From Liolophura sinensis (lineage: Eukaryota > Mollusca > Polyplacophora > Chitonida > Chitonidae), in contig NC_088295.1 of the NCBI RefSeq assembly GCF_032854445.1, positions 58,077,249-58,137,248 of the forward strand: a stretch of DNA of 60,000 nt. Reading direction: 5' to 3'. The notes under the pieces were generated by a model. It was not told the origin of the DNA, made no database searches, and saw only the letters and a program-made list of their open reading frames with translations. Positions 22,897 to 33,376 of the stretch are shown here, piece after piece; position 1 is the stretch's first letter, and every line of letters starts with the position of its first letter. Both the position numbers and the translations under genes were made by a program.

Positions 22897-24473
22897 TGAT
22901 CAGTAATACATGTATACCTGACAGCATGTTAGTTATATATAAGTAGACAACAGTCTTGTATGTAATAGATCGAAAATGTTTAAGAAAACCTAAGAAAAGT
23001 TAACCCATCTACGCTATGGTTTTAATTATTCACAATTTTGTTCGTGTTTACTTGTAAAAGTACGTAAGTTTTAATTTTTCATGATGCTATATACTGTACG
23101 TCCGAAACAATAACATAATTATATGCAGGAATTTCGACGGAATAACTTAGACAATTAAATGTCTTACGAATGGCATTTCTTAACCAAGCTTCATATGTGT
23201 AGGAGGATCTGTAGTTTATCTATGAACGTACAGAGCGTGCTACATATAGATACAATGATTATACATTTTAAGCATGTTTAATCTTTGGAAACTGAATGTT
23301 CGTTATACACTGTTACCAAACAAATCACATGAATAAATAGAGAGACAATTGATTTCATGCATCTCAATTGATGATTTGTCTTTTGCAAAGTTTTACGCCT
23401 TTATGATCTTACCCATTGAAATATTTTTTGTGTACAGCATTGTGTATTTCAGTGTTCGAAATAATTTGGATGCCGTTGTTTAACCCAGATCATTTCGCAT
23501 CCCCCACCCGTAAAAGTAACCGCCAACTTATGAAAGTGCATGTATTTAAACAAATAAGAACCAAATAAGAAAAAACAGTCAATCTATAAAACATCATCAT
23601 TTTACTCAGTTTCCACTTTAAGTTTTACCATTTTTCAACTCTTATTTAAGGAGCGGTCAAAATATAGAAGCATATCAGTTTACAATTAAGTCTAACAGAA
23701 AAAGGTTAGTTTACAGCTTTATTACATTTATCCAAAGTAGTTTCCGCCTTCCAATGTAATAATTAGCCCTATAAATCCACAATTCCTAAGTAAGGCTTAA
23801 TACATATGGATGTAGACCTGTTAATCCTTTATTTCTTCGGTGTAGCTATTTGCTTTATTAACAGGATGGTTTCTAACCCAATAACCCCAATGTTCCATGG
23901 CGCCATCAATTCGCGTTGATAGTCCGCGTGCACATAAGCATAGCTCTCATATAATGCGGCCTAACCTTTCCCCTAATCACTTTACACATTCCCCAAATGA
24001 CCATTTATCTAGCGATGCCTCAGATCTAGTCCCAGTCTTGCTAGCAGTTTTGATAAACACTAATGTCCTAATGAATTAACTAGGGCTCAGGTTCAATGAT
24101 TTATTACTTTTGACGTACAATTTTCAAATCGTGCTCGTTGCGGTACGTTATCATTACACTGTTTTACCTGTCGCAGCGAGATTCGGGCATAGACCTCAAA
24201 AGAATGAGGTCACCGTTCCACTTTATGAAGATAAAACAATATTGCATGATATGTCATGTGGAAATTCATGAATCATATGCATTATGGTTATAAACGACGC
24301 AAAGAGGATGGATCAGTGACTTCCATGTCAACAACTAGTTAACCTGAAGGCATGGTTGTACCCACGAGAAATCCTTTAACGACAAGTCAGCCAACAGTTC
24401 CAAATGGATCATCAAACTGATCAGGTGTAAATTAGATCTTCTTCCGTTAAAAACAGACGAGTTTTAGGGTGCT
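22897..24473. other. GPCR 5' flank in unit A; no gene seen
   Basis: Non-coding, closely matched by 33830-35207 in unit B except for small indels. The segment 24036-24267 is unique to this copy (see its own entry). At about 22950-22970 is the scar of the 2.5-kb stretch that only unit B has. Confidence 0.7.
24036..24267 (+). promoter_or_regulatory. Unit-A-specific segment upstream of the intact GPCR (possible promoter)
   Basis: The flanks match unit B directly on both sides ('cagatc.agtcccagt' and 'tgaatcatatgcattatgg'), but these 232 bp have no counterpart in B. The segment ends about 206 bp before the start codon of the intact receptor. It contains an AGGTCA half-site in 'aatgaggtcaccg' and a 'tgacgtac' word. 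Whether it was lost from B or inserted in A is unknown, so a promoter role is only a guess. Confidence 0.3.
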
Positions 24474-27400
24474 ATGGCCGAGTTTTGGTTAGACCGTTTG
24501 ACTGTTGCAGCGATAGTTTTCAGTATGACTGTTTTCTTTAGATTTGCTAACGGTCGAATAACTTTTTTAATAATAACAGAAACATTTTTAGGTCTACCGC
24601 ATGAAACTGGTAGCTCTACGACTGAATCAGTTAACGTTAATTCACAGACATCGGAGAAGACGACATCGGTCCCAAGCAACAATGACGTGTATGTGTTTGG
24701 AGAGAGCAGTTCCAACCAGTTCTTGGTGCGGAGCGTCACCGATTTTGTGTGTGAATCAGATTACTTTTGTAACAGAACTTTAATTGGTGACGAGCATCTT
24801 TGCTTTTTGGAATGCAGTCTTTGCCGTTGCGACGAAATGTGCCACTATTTTGGGGACTGTTGCCCAGATGTACTGTTTAAGGACTCGCCCGTGGTGCCAT
24901 CCTCTCCGGTAGAGTCTGTATCTTGTCTTAACGGCGCCTGGACTACGTGGGGCCAGGCAGATGGTGCAATGATGATTACTCGATGCCCATCTCACGACAT
25001 CAACCAGAACGAAACATTCGTTAAGAAGTGCCACGACCCTGACATCCGTAACAGGGACCAGGCAACACCTGTGTCCAGCATCTCTCAAGGTATCACCTAC
25101 AGGAATAAATATTGCGCTTTATGCCACGGTGTCCTAGACGTTGGAAGTTGGCGACATGAGGTCATCTGTGAAAATATGACTGACTTGTCAAGTGTAAAGA
25201 CCACCGAGGACCTGTGGCAGTTAGTTTTAAATGGAGAAAGTATGTGTCAGATAGACACCTATCCTCCGCCAGGTGTCGCACTAAGAAAATGTAGTGTCGC
25301 GCCCATGGACAGGTGTAACATGACAGGGAATTGGTTGTCGTACGATTCGAGAATAGAGACACTGTGTGGAATGTACAACCACACTGTTCACTATTATGGA
25401 TTTTCGTCCACGCACGCGTCTTACCGAAATATATTTTGTGCTGTTTGCAATGGTATCGAACTCACGAAGACGGTACAATGCCATCGAATAGAGTCAGGAC
25501 AATTTGCACATCCCATGAGCGTTTTATTGGCGTTCAATCCTCCCCCTGCCCCATCAGCCAGAGTTCTGCACCGAACTCCAACCGACTGCAACACCACCCA
25601 GGCATACGATCCCTTCTCCGTAAGCACTTCAGCTTTATTTTTTCATGTTTTATTCAACCTTCTTTAGTTCTGTTCATATTAGTTTAAGAGAATTGAAATG
25701 GATGTGTAGTGCATATTGCTAAATGGAGTCGGTAACCACAGGGATATATTTGGGATAGATGTAGTGGTCATGTAGCAGGGAGCACCCACCACATGTGGGA
25801 CAGACAACAAATGTAGCACGGAGCATCCAGCACATGTAGGACGACCATGTAGCACGGACCACCCACCACATATAGGAAGACCATGTAGCACGGAGCAGCC
25901 GTCACATGTGGGACGACCATGTAGCACGGATCATCCTCCACACATAGAAAGACCATGTAGCACGGACCACCCACCACATATAGGAAGACCATGTAGCACG
26001 GAGTGCCCACCACATGTAGGACGACCATGTAGCACGGAGCGCCCACCACATTCTGGACGACCATGTAGCACGGAGCGTCCACCACGTGGGACGACCATGT
26101 AGCATCGTACATAGTGTTATTGCATACATAGCCTCAATTTCGTGTCCTGTGTGTATGACTAATTTTTGGTAAGAAGATGTACGTTAAAGATTTTTTGAAA
26201 ATTAATCGGATATGTTCGCATGTTCTGTCTGTTTATTTGTTGCTAGTGTATTTTTCCCCATGTCTCTAACACTAAATACATAAATTAAATACAGTACCTT
26301 TATAAAACAGCTGTTGAATTTTTCTGTTTTTTTCGCAGATGACATGTCGCAACATTGAATGTCCGGATCTCAGGGTACTTGGAGACAGCGGATGCAACAT
26401 TCATTTCACTGCCACAACAGGTTTGGGGTTTAAATTCGATGTCGTCTTAAATCAGTTAAATGGATCTGAAGATTTTCTGTCCTACTTCGATCCCACACAG
26501 TACTCCGATCTATTGCAAGAAAGGCTCGTTGAGTTTTACCCATTAATTATAAGTTCGATGATTATGACTTTTCTACAACGCAATGGAATGCAACATAGCT
26601 CGCAACCAGACAAGATTTTAATCCACGTGGAAATAATCACTTTGTCTAACCAGGCTCTGCAATCCATAGAAGAGACGCTCTGGAAATTCGTGTCCATGGA
26701 GCAGAGCTATCCATGGCGGGGAGAAGATGTCAGCCTGTCTTCAAGGCCGGAATTTTGCCCACAAGAGATTTTATCATCCAATGTTGTGACGAGCGGACTA
26801 GAAATAACGCAATCGACCATCAATCTCAACCACAGATGCGAGACTTTGTTATGTCGTGCGACCATGGCTACAGTGGGCCCAGGGTGTCCGTTCTTGCAGT
26901 ATAACCTCTCGAGAGACAATTTTACCCTCGACAAAGAAACTAGCTCGATAACAATCAATAACTCCAAAACGATCAAAGTAAATATGAGTCGGATTGTGCG
27001 CTGTGGCGTAACTGTTCGAATCTGCCTCGATGAAATTTCAGTCATCCGAAGAGAGTTGGCTCTTGAAGAGCGGGACAAAGCGTGGGCTCCACTTGCCAAG
27101 GTGAATCCCGTCCAAAACGTAGCCATGTCTATAGTCTCCCTTGTATGTACCTCCTTGTCTTTGCTTTGTTTGTTTCTGACATTCTTGACATACACTTGCA
27201 TAAAACGACTTAAGACCGTTCCGGGAATGAACACTTCAGCGTTAGTATTCCACATCTTTTTGTCTCAGCTGCTCTTCCTGGTTGGCGCCAGTCGAACAGA
27301 GAATTCCACGGTTTGCAAAGCGTTCGGTGTCTTAACCCATTTCTTTTGGATGGCCACGTTCTCTTGGATGGCTACATCCGCATATCACATGTACAGGGTA

Positions 27401-28012
27401 TTTACCAAATTACGCCCTATGCCCACCACAGGAAGAACCGACGTCTCTCGATTCCTCAGATACTGCCTGTTCTGCATTTTGATGCCGACCTGCGTTGTCA
27501 GTGGATGTATCGCGTATTATCTGATCCGAAGCGATGGAATCGATATGGGATACGGTGGTGACGTGTGCTTCATTAACGACCCCATTGGTATCGCCGTATT
27601 CTTTGCCTCCCCGTTGATCGTTACACTTATCGCTAACGCCATTTTCTTCATTTTGACAGTTTTAGCAATCCGATCTGTCCCGGACATGAAAGAGGTTGCC
27701 CACATGACCAACAAGCGTTACGTATACATTTACATAAAGTTGGCCGCGCTGTTTGGATTTACCTGGGTATTCGGGATAATGGCGGAAATTCTTCGTTCCG
27801 ACATTCTTTGGTATACCTTCATTGTACTCACCGCAAGTCAAGGTGTGTTCATCTTTCTGGCGTACTGCGCTAATCGCCGCACCTTAAACATCGTCAAAAG
27901 TATGCTATGTTGGGACAGAAGTGGCTCTTGTTCCGATCGGAGCAACACGTCTAAAGACAACAATAAGGCAAAGCCGACTGGATCCACATCATTGCCGGCA
28001 TGTCGGCCTTAA
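24474..28012 (+). CDS. Secretin-like (family B, Methuselah-like) 7TM receptor with somatomedin-B-like ectodomain, intact copy
   Basis: Two coding exons, 24474-25619 and 26339-28012, joined in phase 0 at a GT-AG intron; 939 aa. Residues 8-27 are a signal-peptide-like segment ending in FANG. A Ser/Thr-rich linker follows. At about 93-131 is a somatomedin-B-like cysteine cluster with the diagnostic core CRCDEMCHYFGDCCPD. Two repeats of the form YRNxxCAxCxG follow (YRNKYCALCHG near 209, YRNIFCAVCNG near 317), with many N-glycosylation sites. Seven membrane segments lie at roughly 640-668, 682-698, 707-735, 752-777, 797-825, 846-866 and 872-893, with family-B-like features (FFWMATFSWM in TM3, GFTWVFGI in TM6). 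No GPS cleavage motif is evident before TM1. The ligand is unknown; the likely role is a cell-surface receptor coupling to G proteins. A degenerate copy lies at 35208-38634. An AATAAA at 29253 could end the transcript. Confidence 0.92.
25768..26104 (+). repeat. 36-bp minisatellite in the GPCR intron, about 9 units
   Basis: Units of 36 bp share 'gaccatgtagcacgga' and 'ccaccacat'. Because 36 is a multiple of three, long repeat-derived frames run through on both strands (GRPCSTERPPH-type on plus). The array lies inside the 25620-26338 intron, so I do not regard them as coding. A shorter, more decayed array sits at the same place in the other copy (36462-36690). Confidence 0.93.
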
Positions 28013-28570
28013 TGATTAGTAATTCACCTGGGCTGCAAAAACTGAGTGATTACAGACTCTTACCTTGGTTTTGGCTGTTGTTAAATTCAGGCGAGTGATC
28101 TGTTAGTCGCCATAAAACAAGTGGTTTGTATATATAAAAGCTAAAATGGGCACAAGGAGAGTGAAAAACTGCTCGACAGTTATTTTCTCTTAGGACAGAC
28201 CTGCTCTTCATACTTGACTTTTAGTATATCTTTTAATTTATAAGCGATTTTGTATATTTTGTTATCGACAACTAATTCTAGCATGCATGTATAGTACATG
28301 ATTGGAATTCTGATTTTACTCAGTCACCTAGAGAACACCTCGGGTCTTTCCAACATCATTGAAAACTGTGGACTGCTTCTCTTTGCATGATTCCGTCCTA
28401 ATTTCATACCTTGTATAGTTTCTTGGTTCTTTGGTGGTTTGTGTTATACGTCGTTTTGGGAATGAGCATTGCGATTATTGACCTGGAACGTCCTTATTGG
28501 TTGACGCCTTGTATACGAATGTCTGTTTCAACGCATTGATTTACAACCATGAATAGTTTCGTCTAAACGA
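28013..28570. other. GPCR 3' flank; no further gene seen
   Basis: AT-rich non-coding sequence after the receptor stop, partly matched by 38635-38890 in unit B (B lacks several hundred bases of it). Probably 3' UTR. Confidence 0.5.
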
Positions 28571-28571
28571 A

Positions 28572-29100
28572 GTCCTTGTATTGTACATGCTTATTTCGTT
28601 GTTACTTCAATGTGAAGCACAAGTTTAGCAAAACACAGGAACGACTATCATTGCGACGACCGTCCCGCACTATTACTATGGAACACCTTCATGTAAGACG
28701 CAAAAGCAAGTTTAGCAAAACACTCCGGATTTGTCCTTGTATTGTACATGCCTATTTTGTTGTTACTTCAATGTGAAGCACAAGTTTAGCAAAACACAGG
28801 AACGACTATTATTGCGACGACCGTCCCGCACTATTACTATGGAACACCTTCATGTAAGACGCAAAAGCAAGTTTAGCAAAACACTCCGGATTTGTCCTTG
28901 TATTGTACATGCCTATTTTGTTGTTACTTCAATGTGAAGCACAAGTTTAGCAAAACACAGGAACGACTATTATTGCGACGACCGTCCCCGCACTATTACT
29001 ATGGAACACCTTCATGTAAGACGCAAAAGCAAGTTTAGCAAAACACTCCGGATTTGCGACGATCGTCCCGCACTATTACTATGGAACACCTTTATGTAAG
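28572..29100 (+). repeat. 161-bp tandem repeat, three units plus a partial unit
   Basis: Units start at 28572, 28733 and 28894 with 'gtccttgtattgtacatg', and a partial unit begins near 29056. Each contains an internal duplicate 'caagtttagcaaaacac'. Unit B has a single copy at about 38890-39020, so the array expanded in A after the large duplication. The open frames here are repeat artefacts. Confidence 0.93.
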
Positions 29101-29413
29101 ACCCAAAAGCATGTAGCACGACGAGAAATTTCTTTGTAATGTTCAGATTCATTTGCCACTGACTAAATCTTCAGAATATCTGCTTTCTTATATTTCCATG
29201 TCATATCAATTTTCGTTTGTCAGTGAAATTCAGAAAATTCACTTTACTGTGCAATAAATTAAGGGTTTGCGTATATAAATGGAATATTGCAAAAATACCG
29301 GCTGCTGCAGACTTGTCATGTTTTTACTTAGTGGACACTTCGACGCCGCGCAAAAAATAGGACATTTGTCGAAAAACCGACAGAAACATGGCTGATAGTT
29401 TTATTGCGCTTAC

Positions 29414-29551
29414 CGCCGATTCCAAGTCCTTGGCCTTCGCTGTAAGGTAATTCAAATTCTCCCCTCTTGCCTTTTGACCGATTGTTATCTTCACCTCGTG
29501 AAGATCAGATTACAGTATTTCCAAGCTTGGGCCAATATTGAAATGTTTCAG
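29414..29551 (-). pseudogene. Dead copy of VAMP7-like R-SNARE exon 4
   Basis: Duplicate of the exon at 39282-39434, with the same splice signals (acceptor '...tttacag' before 29551, donor GTAAGC after 29414). It carries a stop at codon 14 (CAA changed to TAA, plus-strand 29510-29512) and a 15-bp in-frame deletion that removes part of the SNARE helix. Exons 1-3 were never duplicated and exon 5 is absent from unit A, so it is an orphan fragment created by the tandem duplication. Confidence 0.9.
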
Positions 29552-29699
29552 CTGTAAACCCGAGCAAGTCAACAAATACTAATGAAAACCTTTCGTTTGA
29601 AGTTTATGCTTCAATCAGTTTAGATTAAAAATGATGCCTCTTCTTGCCTCGCTCAGCACTGATCATATTTTCATAACCTTTCTCGTAAATCGCGTCGTC

Positions 29700-29709
29700 T
29701 TATGGCGTA
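29700..29709. other. Tandem duplication junction
   Basis: Left of this point the sequence 'cgcgtcgtcttatggcgta' equals the right edge of unit B at 39573-39591, which then continues 'cgttataaccc'. Here it runs instead into 'atgacccaggagcctctcac', the middle of a SINE. The SINE consensus has 'gcgtaatgaccc', so a GCGTA microhomology at the join is likely. Confidence 0.9.
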
Positions 29710-29932
29710 ATGACCCAGGAGCCTCTCACTAAAGCAGTCGCTGTGAGTTCAAGTCCAGCTCATGCTGGCTTCCTCTCTGGCCGTAAGTTAAAAAGTCTCC
29801 CACCAACCTGCGGATGGTCGTGGGTTTCCCCCGTGCTCTGTCCGGTTTCCGCCCACCATAATGCTGGCCGTCGTCATATAATTGAAATATTCTTGAGTAC
29901 GGCGTAAAACTCCAATCAAATAAATAAATAAA
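29705..29932 (+). mobile_element. SINE family 1, head cut off by the duplication junction (left edge of unit B)
   Basis: Starts abruptly at 'atgacccaggagcctctcac' and continues to the (AAAT)n tail. It is the unit-B counterpart of the full-length SINE at 21664-21930. Truncation here is by the duplication breakpoint and not by retrotransposition. Confidence 0.92.
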
Positions 29933-29998
29933 TGCATATTTATGCTCAGCTGAAGCTGTCCTTTCTTGACCCATAAGGCCAATCACCATCATTATATA

Positions 29999-30200
29999 CT
30001 GTATTTCACCAAAAGTCCAGCTTTTTTCAAGTGACATATTTTGCTTGATTCTGATCCACCCACCTTATAGGGCCAGTTCAGAAATTTTGTTTGTGAAGTT
30101 CGATTTATTTCTTATCAGAAAAAACTTAAGGACTGCCATCAGGAATATCATTTTATAAGCTCCATGTGCCTTTGGTGAAATTGGTACAGTTAGAAAGGGT
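29999..30200. mobile_element. MITE-like element, family M2 copy 3 (unit B)
   Basis: Counterpart of 21997-22217. It begins CTGTATTTCACC and has lost its right inverted end by an internal deletion. Confidence 0.7.
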
Positions 30201-30579
30201 TGTACCAATCCTTTGTCATCCGGGATGAGATTCCTTGTTGCATTCAGACCACGGAGTACATGATACGTGAGAAAATCAAAACATTGTATACGAAGTTACC
30301 ATGGATCCACAAAGTCTGATTATAGTTTAGTGTGTATATATCTGTTAAAAACCATTTTAAACCTTTTTAAGCATGGTAGACCGTACATTTAGACCGTGCA
30401 AATGTGTAGTGACGTCTAGTGAATTGCAACTAACATCACTGTATGTCTTTTTTGCCAAATTCTGCTTAAGTGATGGTGTTCTGGGATGTGAATGCTGCAA
30501 CTTTTTGATCATATACGTTAACAGTTGGAATAAAACCCTAACTGTGGTCAAATGAGTGTATGTCACCGATAAAGTGTGA

Positions 30580-30700
30580 CCATTTGCCAACTATCACACT
30601 GCCGTCGCTGCTCTGGTTTTACTCTCTATGCTGTACGTCTTTACTGGTTACATGTGACCATTTGCCAGTTATCACACCTGCACCTGTTTTACTCAATATC
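30580..30700. repeat. Dispersed repeat R3, internally duplicated
   Basis: 'tgtgaccatttgccaactat' occurs here twice (near 30587 and 30655, the second as 'gccagttat') and again near 48149, followed in each by 'cacac/cactg...gctgctctg'-like sequence. Nature unknown. Confidence 0.5.
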
Positions 30701-31013
30701 CTGTAGGGTTTTACACTTCATAATGTCATTGGCGACACTTCCTGCTCCAACTGACCGCTTCACGTTATGATGTGGTTGTCTCCGTCATCCCGGTTTCTTG
30801 CACGCATAAGCCTGACAGGCCTAAAGGAGAAATTCTTGAGTACGACATAAAATGTATGAAATACATGAATCGTATTTTAATTCCAAGGAAGAATCATTAG
30901 ACAATAACACTAGTATATGTTTAATATGGATAATTTGTATCACAAATGAGCTTTTTATTTCATAGTTATATACAGAGCATAATAACGAGTAGCATGTTCC
31001 AATTTAGTCAGTA

Positions 31014-31276
31014 ATTTATTTAGTTAATTGGTGTTATACGCCGTGCTAAGATATATTTCATTTATACGACGGCGGTCAGCATTATGTTTGGAGAAAACCG
31101 GACAGAGCCCAGGAGAAAACCTCTACCATCCACATGTTGGTGGAATACCTTCCCACGCACGGCCGGAGAGGAAGCCAGAATGAGCGGGCATTGAACTCAC
31201 AGCGATCGCATTGGTTCGGGGCTGTGGGGTCATTGCGCTGCGCTGGCGTGCTAACCACCTTGGCTACGACGCCCCC
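31014..31276 (-). mobile_element. SINE family 1, full length but diverged, minus orientation, unit B
   Basis: On the minus strand: 'gggggcgtcgtagccaagg', B box 'gagttcaatgcc', then 'ttctccaaacataatgctga', 'cgtataaatgaaatat' and an AAATAAAT tail. Counterpart of 22705-22896. Confidence 0.88.
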
Positions 31277-31352
31277 TTGATCAGTAATACATGTATACCT
31301 GAGAGCATGTTGGTTAGATATAAATAGACAACAATTTCACTAAAGCATTCCA

Positions 31353-31354
<2 letters not shown>

Positions 31355-31422
<68 letters not shown>
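31355..31422. repeat. (AT)n microsatellite, about 34 units
   Basis: A perfect 68-bp alternating AT tract, self-complementary and likely to be length-variable. Confidence 0.97.
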
Positions 31423-31427
<5 letters not shown>

Positions 31428-31869
31428 TGTTAATTATGTTAAAATCCAATACTTATTACTTTGAAATACAGTATGTGAAATGCACATGTACAAAAAATGA
31501 TAATAAGAACAGTAAACGTAAACAGACAATGTGGGTTCGTTTTTTTTACCGTTCTCGCCAGACCGATATAACGGTGCTTTTAGGTGTAAAAAAGTAGAAT
31601 TAGAATTGTGAATTTGTACAATGGAACAACATTAGCAAACATCTGTGCATATACTAGATCGGTGGTCACGCTCCTTTTAATCTGATGAGAACGCAAATTC
31701 TACTTTTTTGAATGAAGCTAAATAATTTTCAAGTAAGACTTCATTGTTACGAAACCGTAAGATCCCGAACTTGCCTTCTTCAAATGTTACATGTCGAGCA
31801 ACGAATGCATGAATGCTAAAAGCGAAGAAAATTCTGTCGGATTATGAAGAATTTTTGCTCCGGCAAAGA

Positions 31870-32850
31870 TCTGTAAATCCATTTGTACAACAAATGATGA
31901 CAAAACAATAATCATGTTAATATGTAATACTAGCAATTAGCCGATGAACATTTCTTGTGAAACGACAAGACAATGATCATGAAACACATGATATAAGCAG
32001 TTAGCGTATGGACATTTTCAGAGTTGCCAAAAACCAAGACATCATCAAAACTCTTTACCTATTATGATAAAACAATGATTCTATGAAGAGCATATAAGCA
32101 GTTAACTGATTTAGGCATCCCTTTTTACGTAGTTTTCAGAGATGTAAAATGTCCTCAGCAAACCTTCAAGACAACAGGCAAGAAACAATGAACCTACATT
32201 AACACACAAAATTATGCGATAAATATTTTTTTCTAAACAAACCTTCCACAATTGTCAGTGGACGTAATTTTGTCATAACGCTATATTTATCCAGTGTGAT
32301 AATTTATGCACCATATTAACATGGCACTTAATCATTAATCAATGGATATTTCTGATTGGGAGATTTTCAAAATTGCTCAAATCTTCCTACTAACTCCGAT
32401 ATACCGATGTTTCATCTATCACGGCAATTTTTCATCAAAACCCTACACACAATATATGATAAAATAATGATCCGATTTACAAAGCAATTTTCCAAATGAA
32501 AGTTTCGTCAGGATGGATTATCAGAAATGGCAGTGCACATAATTTGGTCAAAACACCACGTCCATTATGGTAATATGTAACGTATTACCACATGATACAT
32601 TCAGTTAACTGTGAATGATATACCGGTATTTTCAGAATTGCCAAAAAAGCTTTATCGATACTTAACATTTGTTATGATAAACCAATGGCCGTATTAACAC
32701 CTGATACAAGCAAGTAACTGATGGACATTCCTTCTTACCAAGATTTCATCAAAACACCAAGCACAGCAGGATAATGGTCTTATATTAACACATGGTCCAA
32801 GCAATTCCCCGATGAACATTTCCTTGGGCGAGATTACTCTCCAAAATATT
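31870..32850 (+). repeat. Ancient degenerate tandem repeat
   Basis: Recurring blocks: 'tatgataaaacaatgat', 'attaacacatgatacaagca', 'gcagttaactgatggacatt', 'ttttcagaattgccaaaa' and 'catcaaaac.c' appear in the same order several times, spaced roughly 100-170 bp. No open frame. Confidence 0.6.
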
Positions 32851-32854
32851 AATC

Positions 32855-33060
32855 TGTTAATATTCCACAAAGTTTGTTGGTCTGAGTGATGCTATAGAAT
32901 GAATTCTGTTGTTATAACACAATATTCTGTTATATTCAACATAATATCCTGTTAGTCTACTAAATCTTTACTTTGAATTAATAGGATATCTGAGTTATAT
33001 TGTACAGAATACATTCTAGCATCCCAGACTACATACTTTCTGTTAAGTTTCTTAGTTTAC
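32855..33060. mobile_element. Relative of the ACACTAAAAA inverted-repeat family (M3)
   Basis: 'taatctgttaat' at the left and 'ctttctgttaagtttcttag' at the right, with internal 'attctgttgttataacacaatattctgtta' blocks like those at 52870-52920. The ends are eroded compared with 40431-40682. Confidence 0.5.
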
Positions 33061-33376
33061 GTAAACAAACTTAAACTGATTCAGCCGGAGCCAGAAGTGT
33101 TACATATGATCAAATCTGTCAACAATTTACAGCCTGAAGTGTAACGATTAAGGTGTCTCAGCTAAGAAATACAGTACATACACTATAACTGAAACTGGAA
33201 TGCATGGAGGCTGGGGGAAATGACAAAGTGTACAAAGGACTACACGCACAGTTTTGGGGTGCATTGCTTTTCAAGGGATTGGGTTATTTGCCCTTGCGTA
33301 AAAAGGGCATCTTATTTGTAACAGGGCTATGTTCCCATAGGTTGTTAATACAAATTGTATACTTCTGGGATGAGCA

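Larger units (their letters stand above)
21706..29709 (+). repeat. Tandem duplication unit A (about 8.0 kb)
   Basis: Collinear with unit B (29705-39591): SINE at the left, M2 element, minus-orientation SINE, long non-coding stretch, two-exon GPCR, 161-bp repeat region, SNARE exon 4 copy, right edge 'aatcgcgtcgtcttatggcg'. Relative to B it lacks the 31.34-33.83 kb segment that holds the last SNARE exon. It has a 232-bp segment (24036-24267) that B lacks. Confidence 0.93.

Noticed and set aside
24780-25088. Antisense open frames within the receptor exons (also 26707-27255)
   Set aside because: They mirror the long coding frame on the plus strand; no splice or start context supports them.
25902-26129. 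Tryptophan-rich repeat protein on the minus strand of the receptor intron
   Set aside because: Product of the 36-bp minisatellite; it is inside a clear GT-AG intron with no independent gene signals.
28576-28937. Two overlapping repeat-encoded open frames (MYCTCLFRCYF...)
   Set aside because: They are translations of the 161-bp tandem repeat, whose period is not a multiple of three, so frame is not conserved between units.
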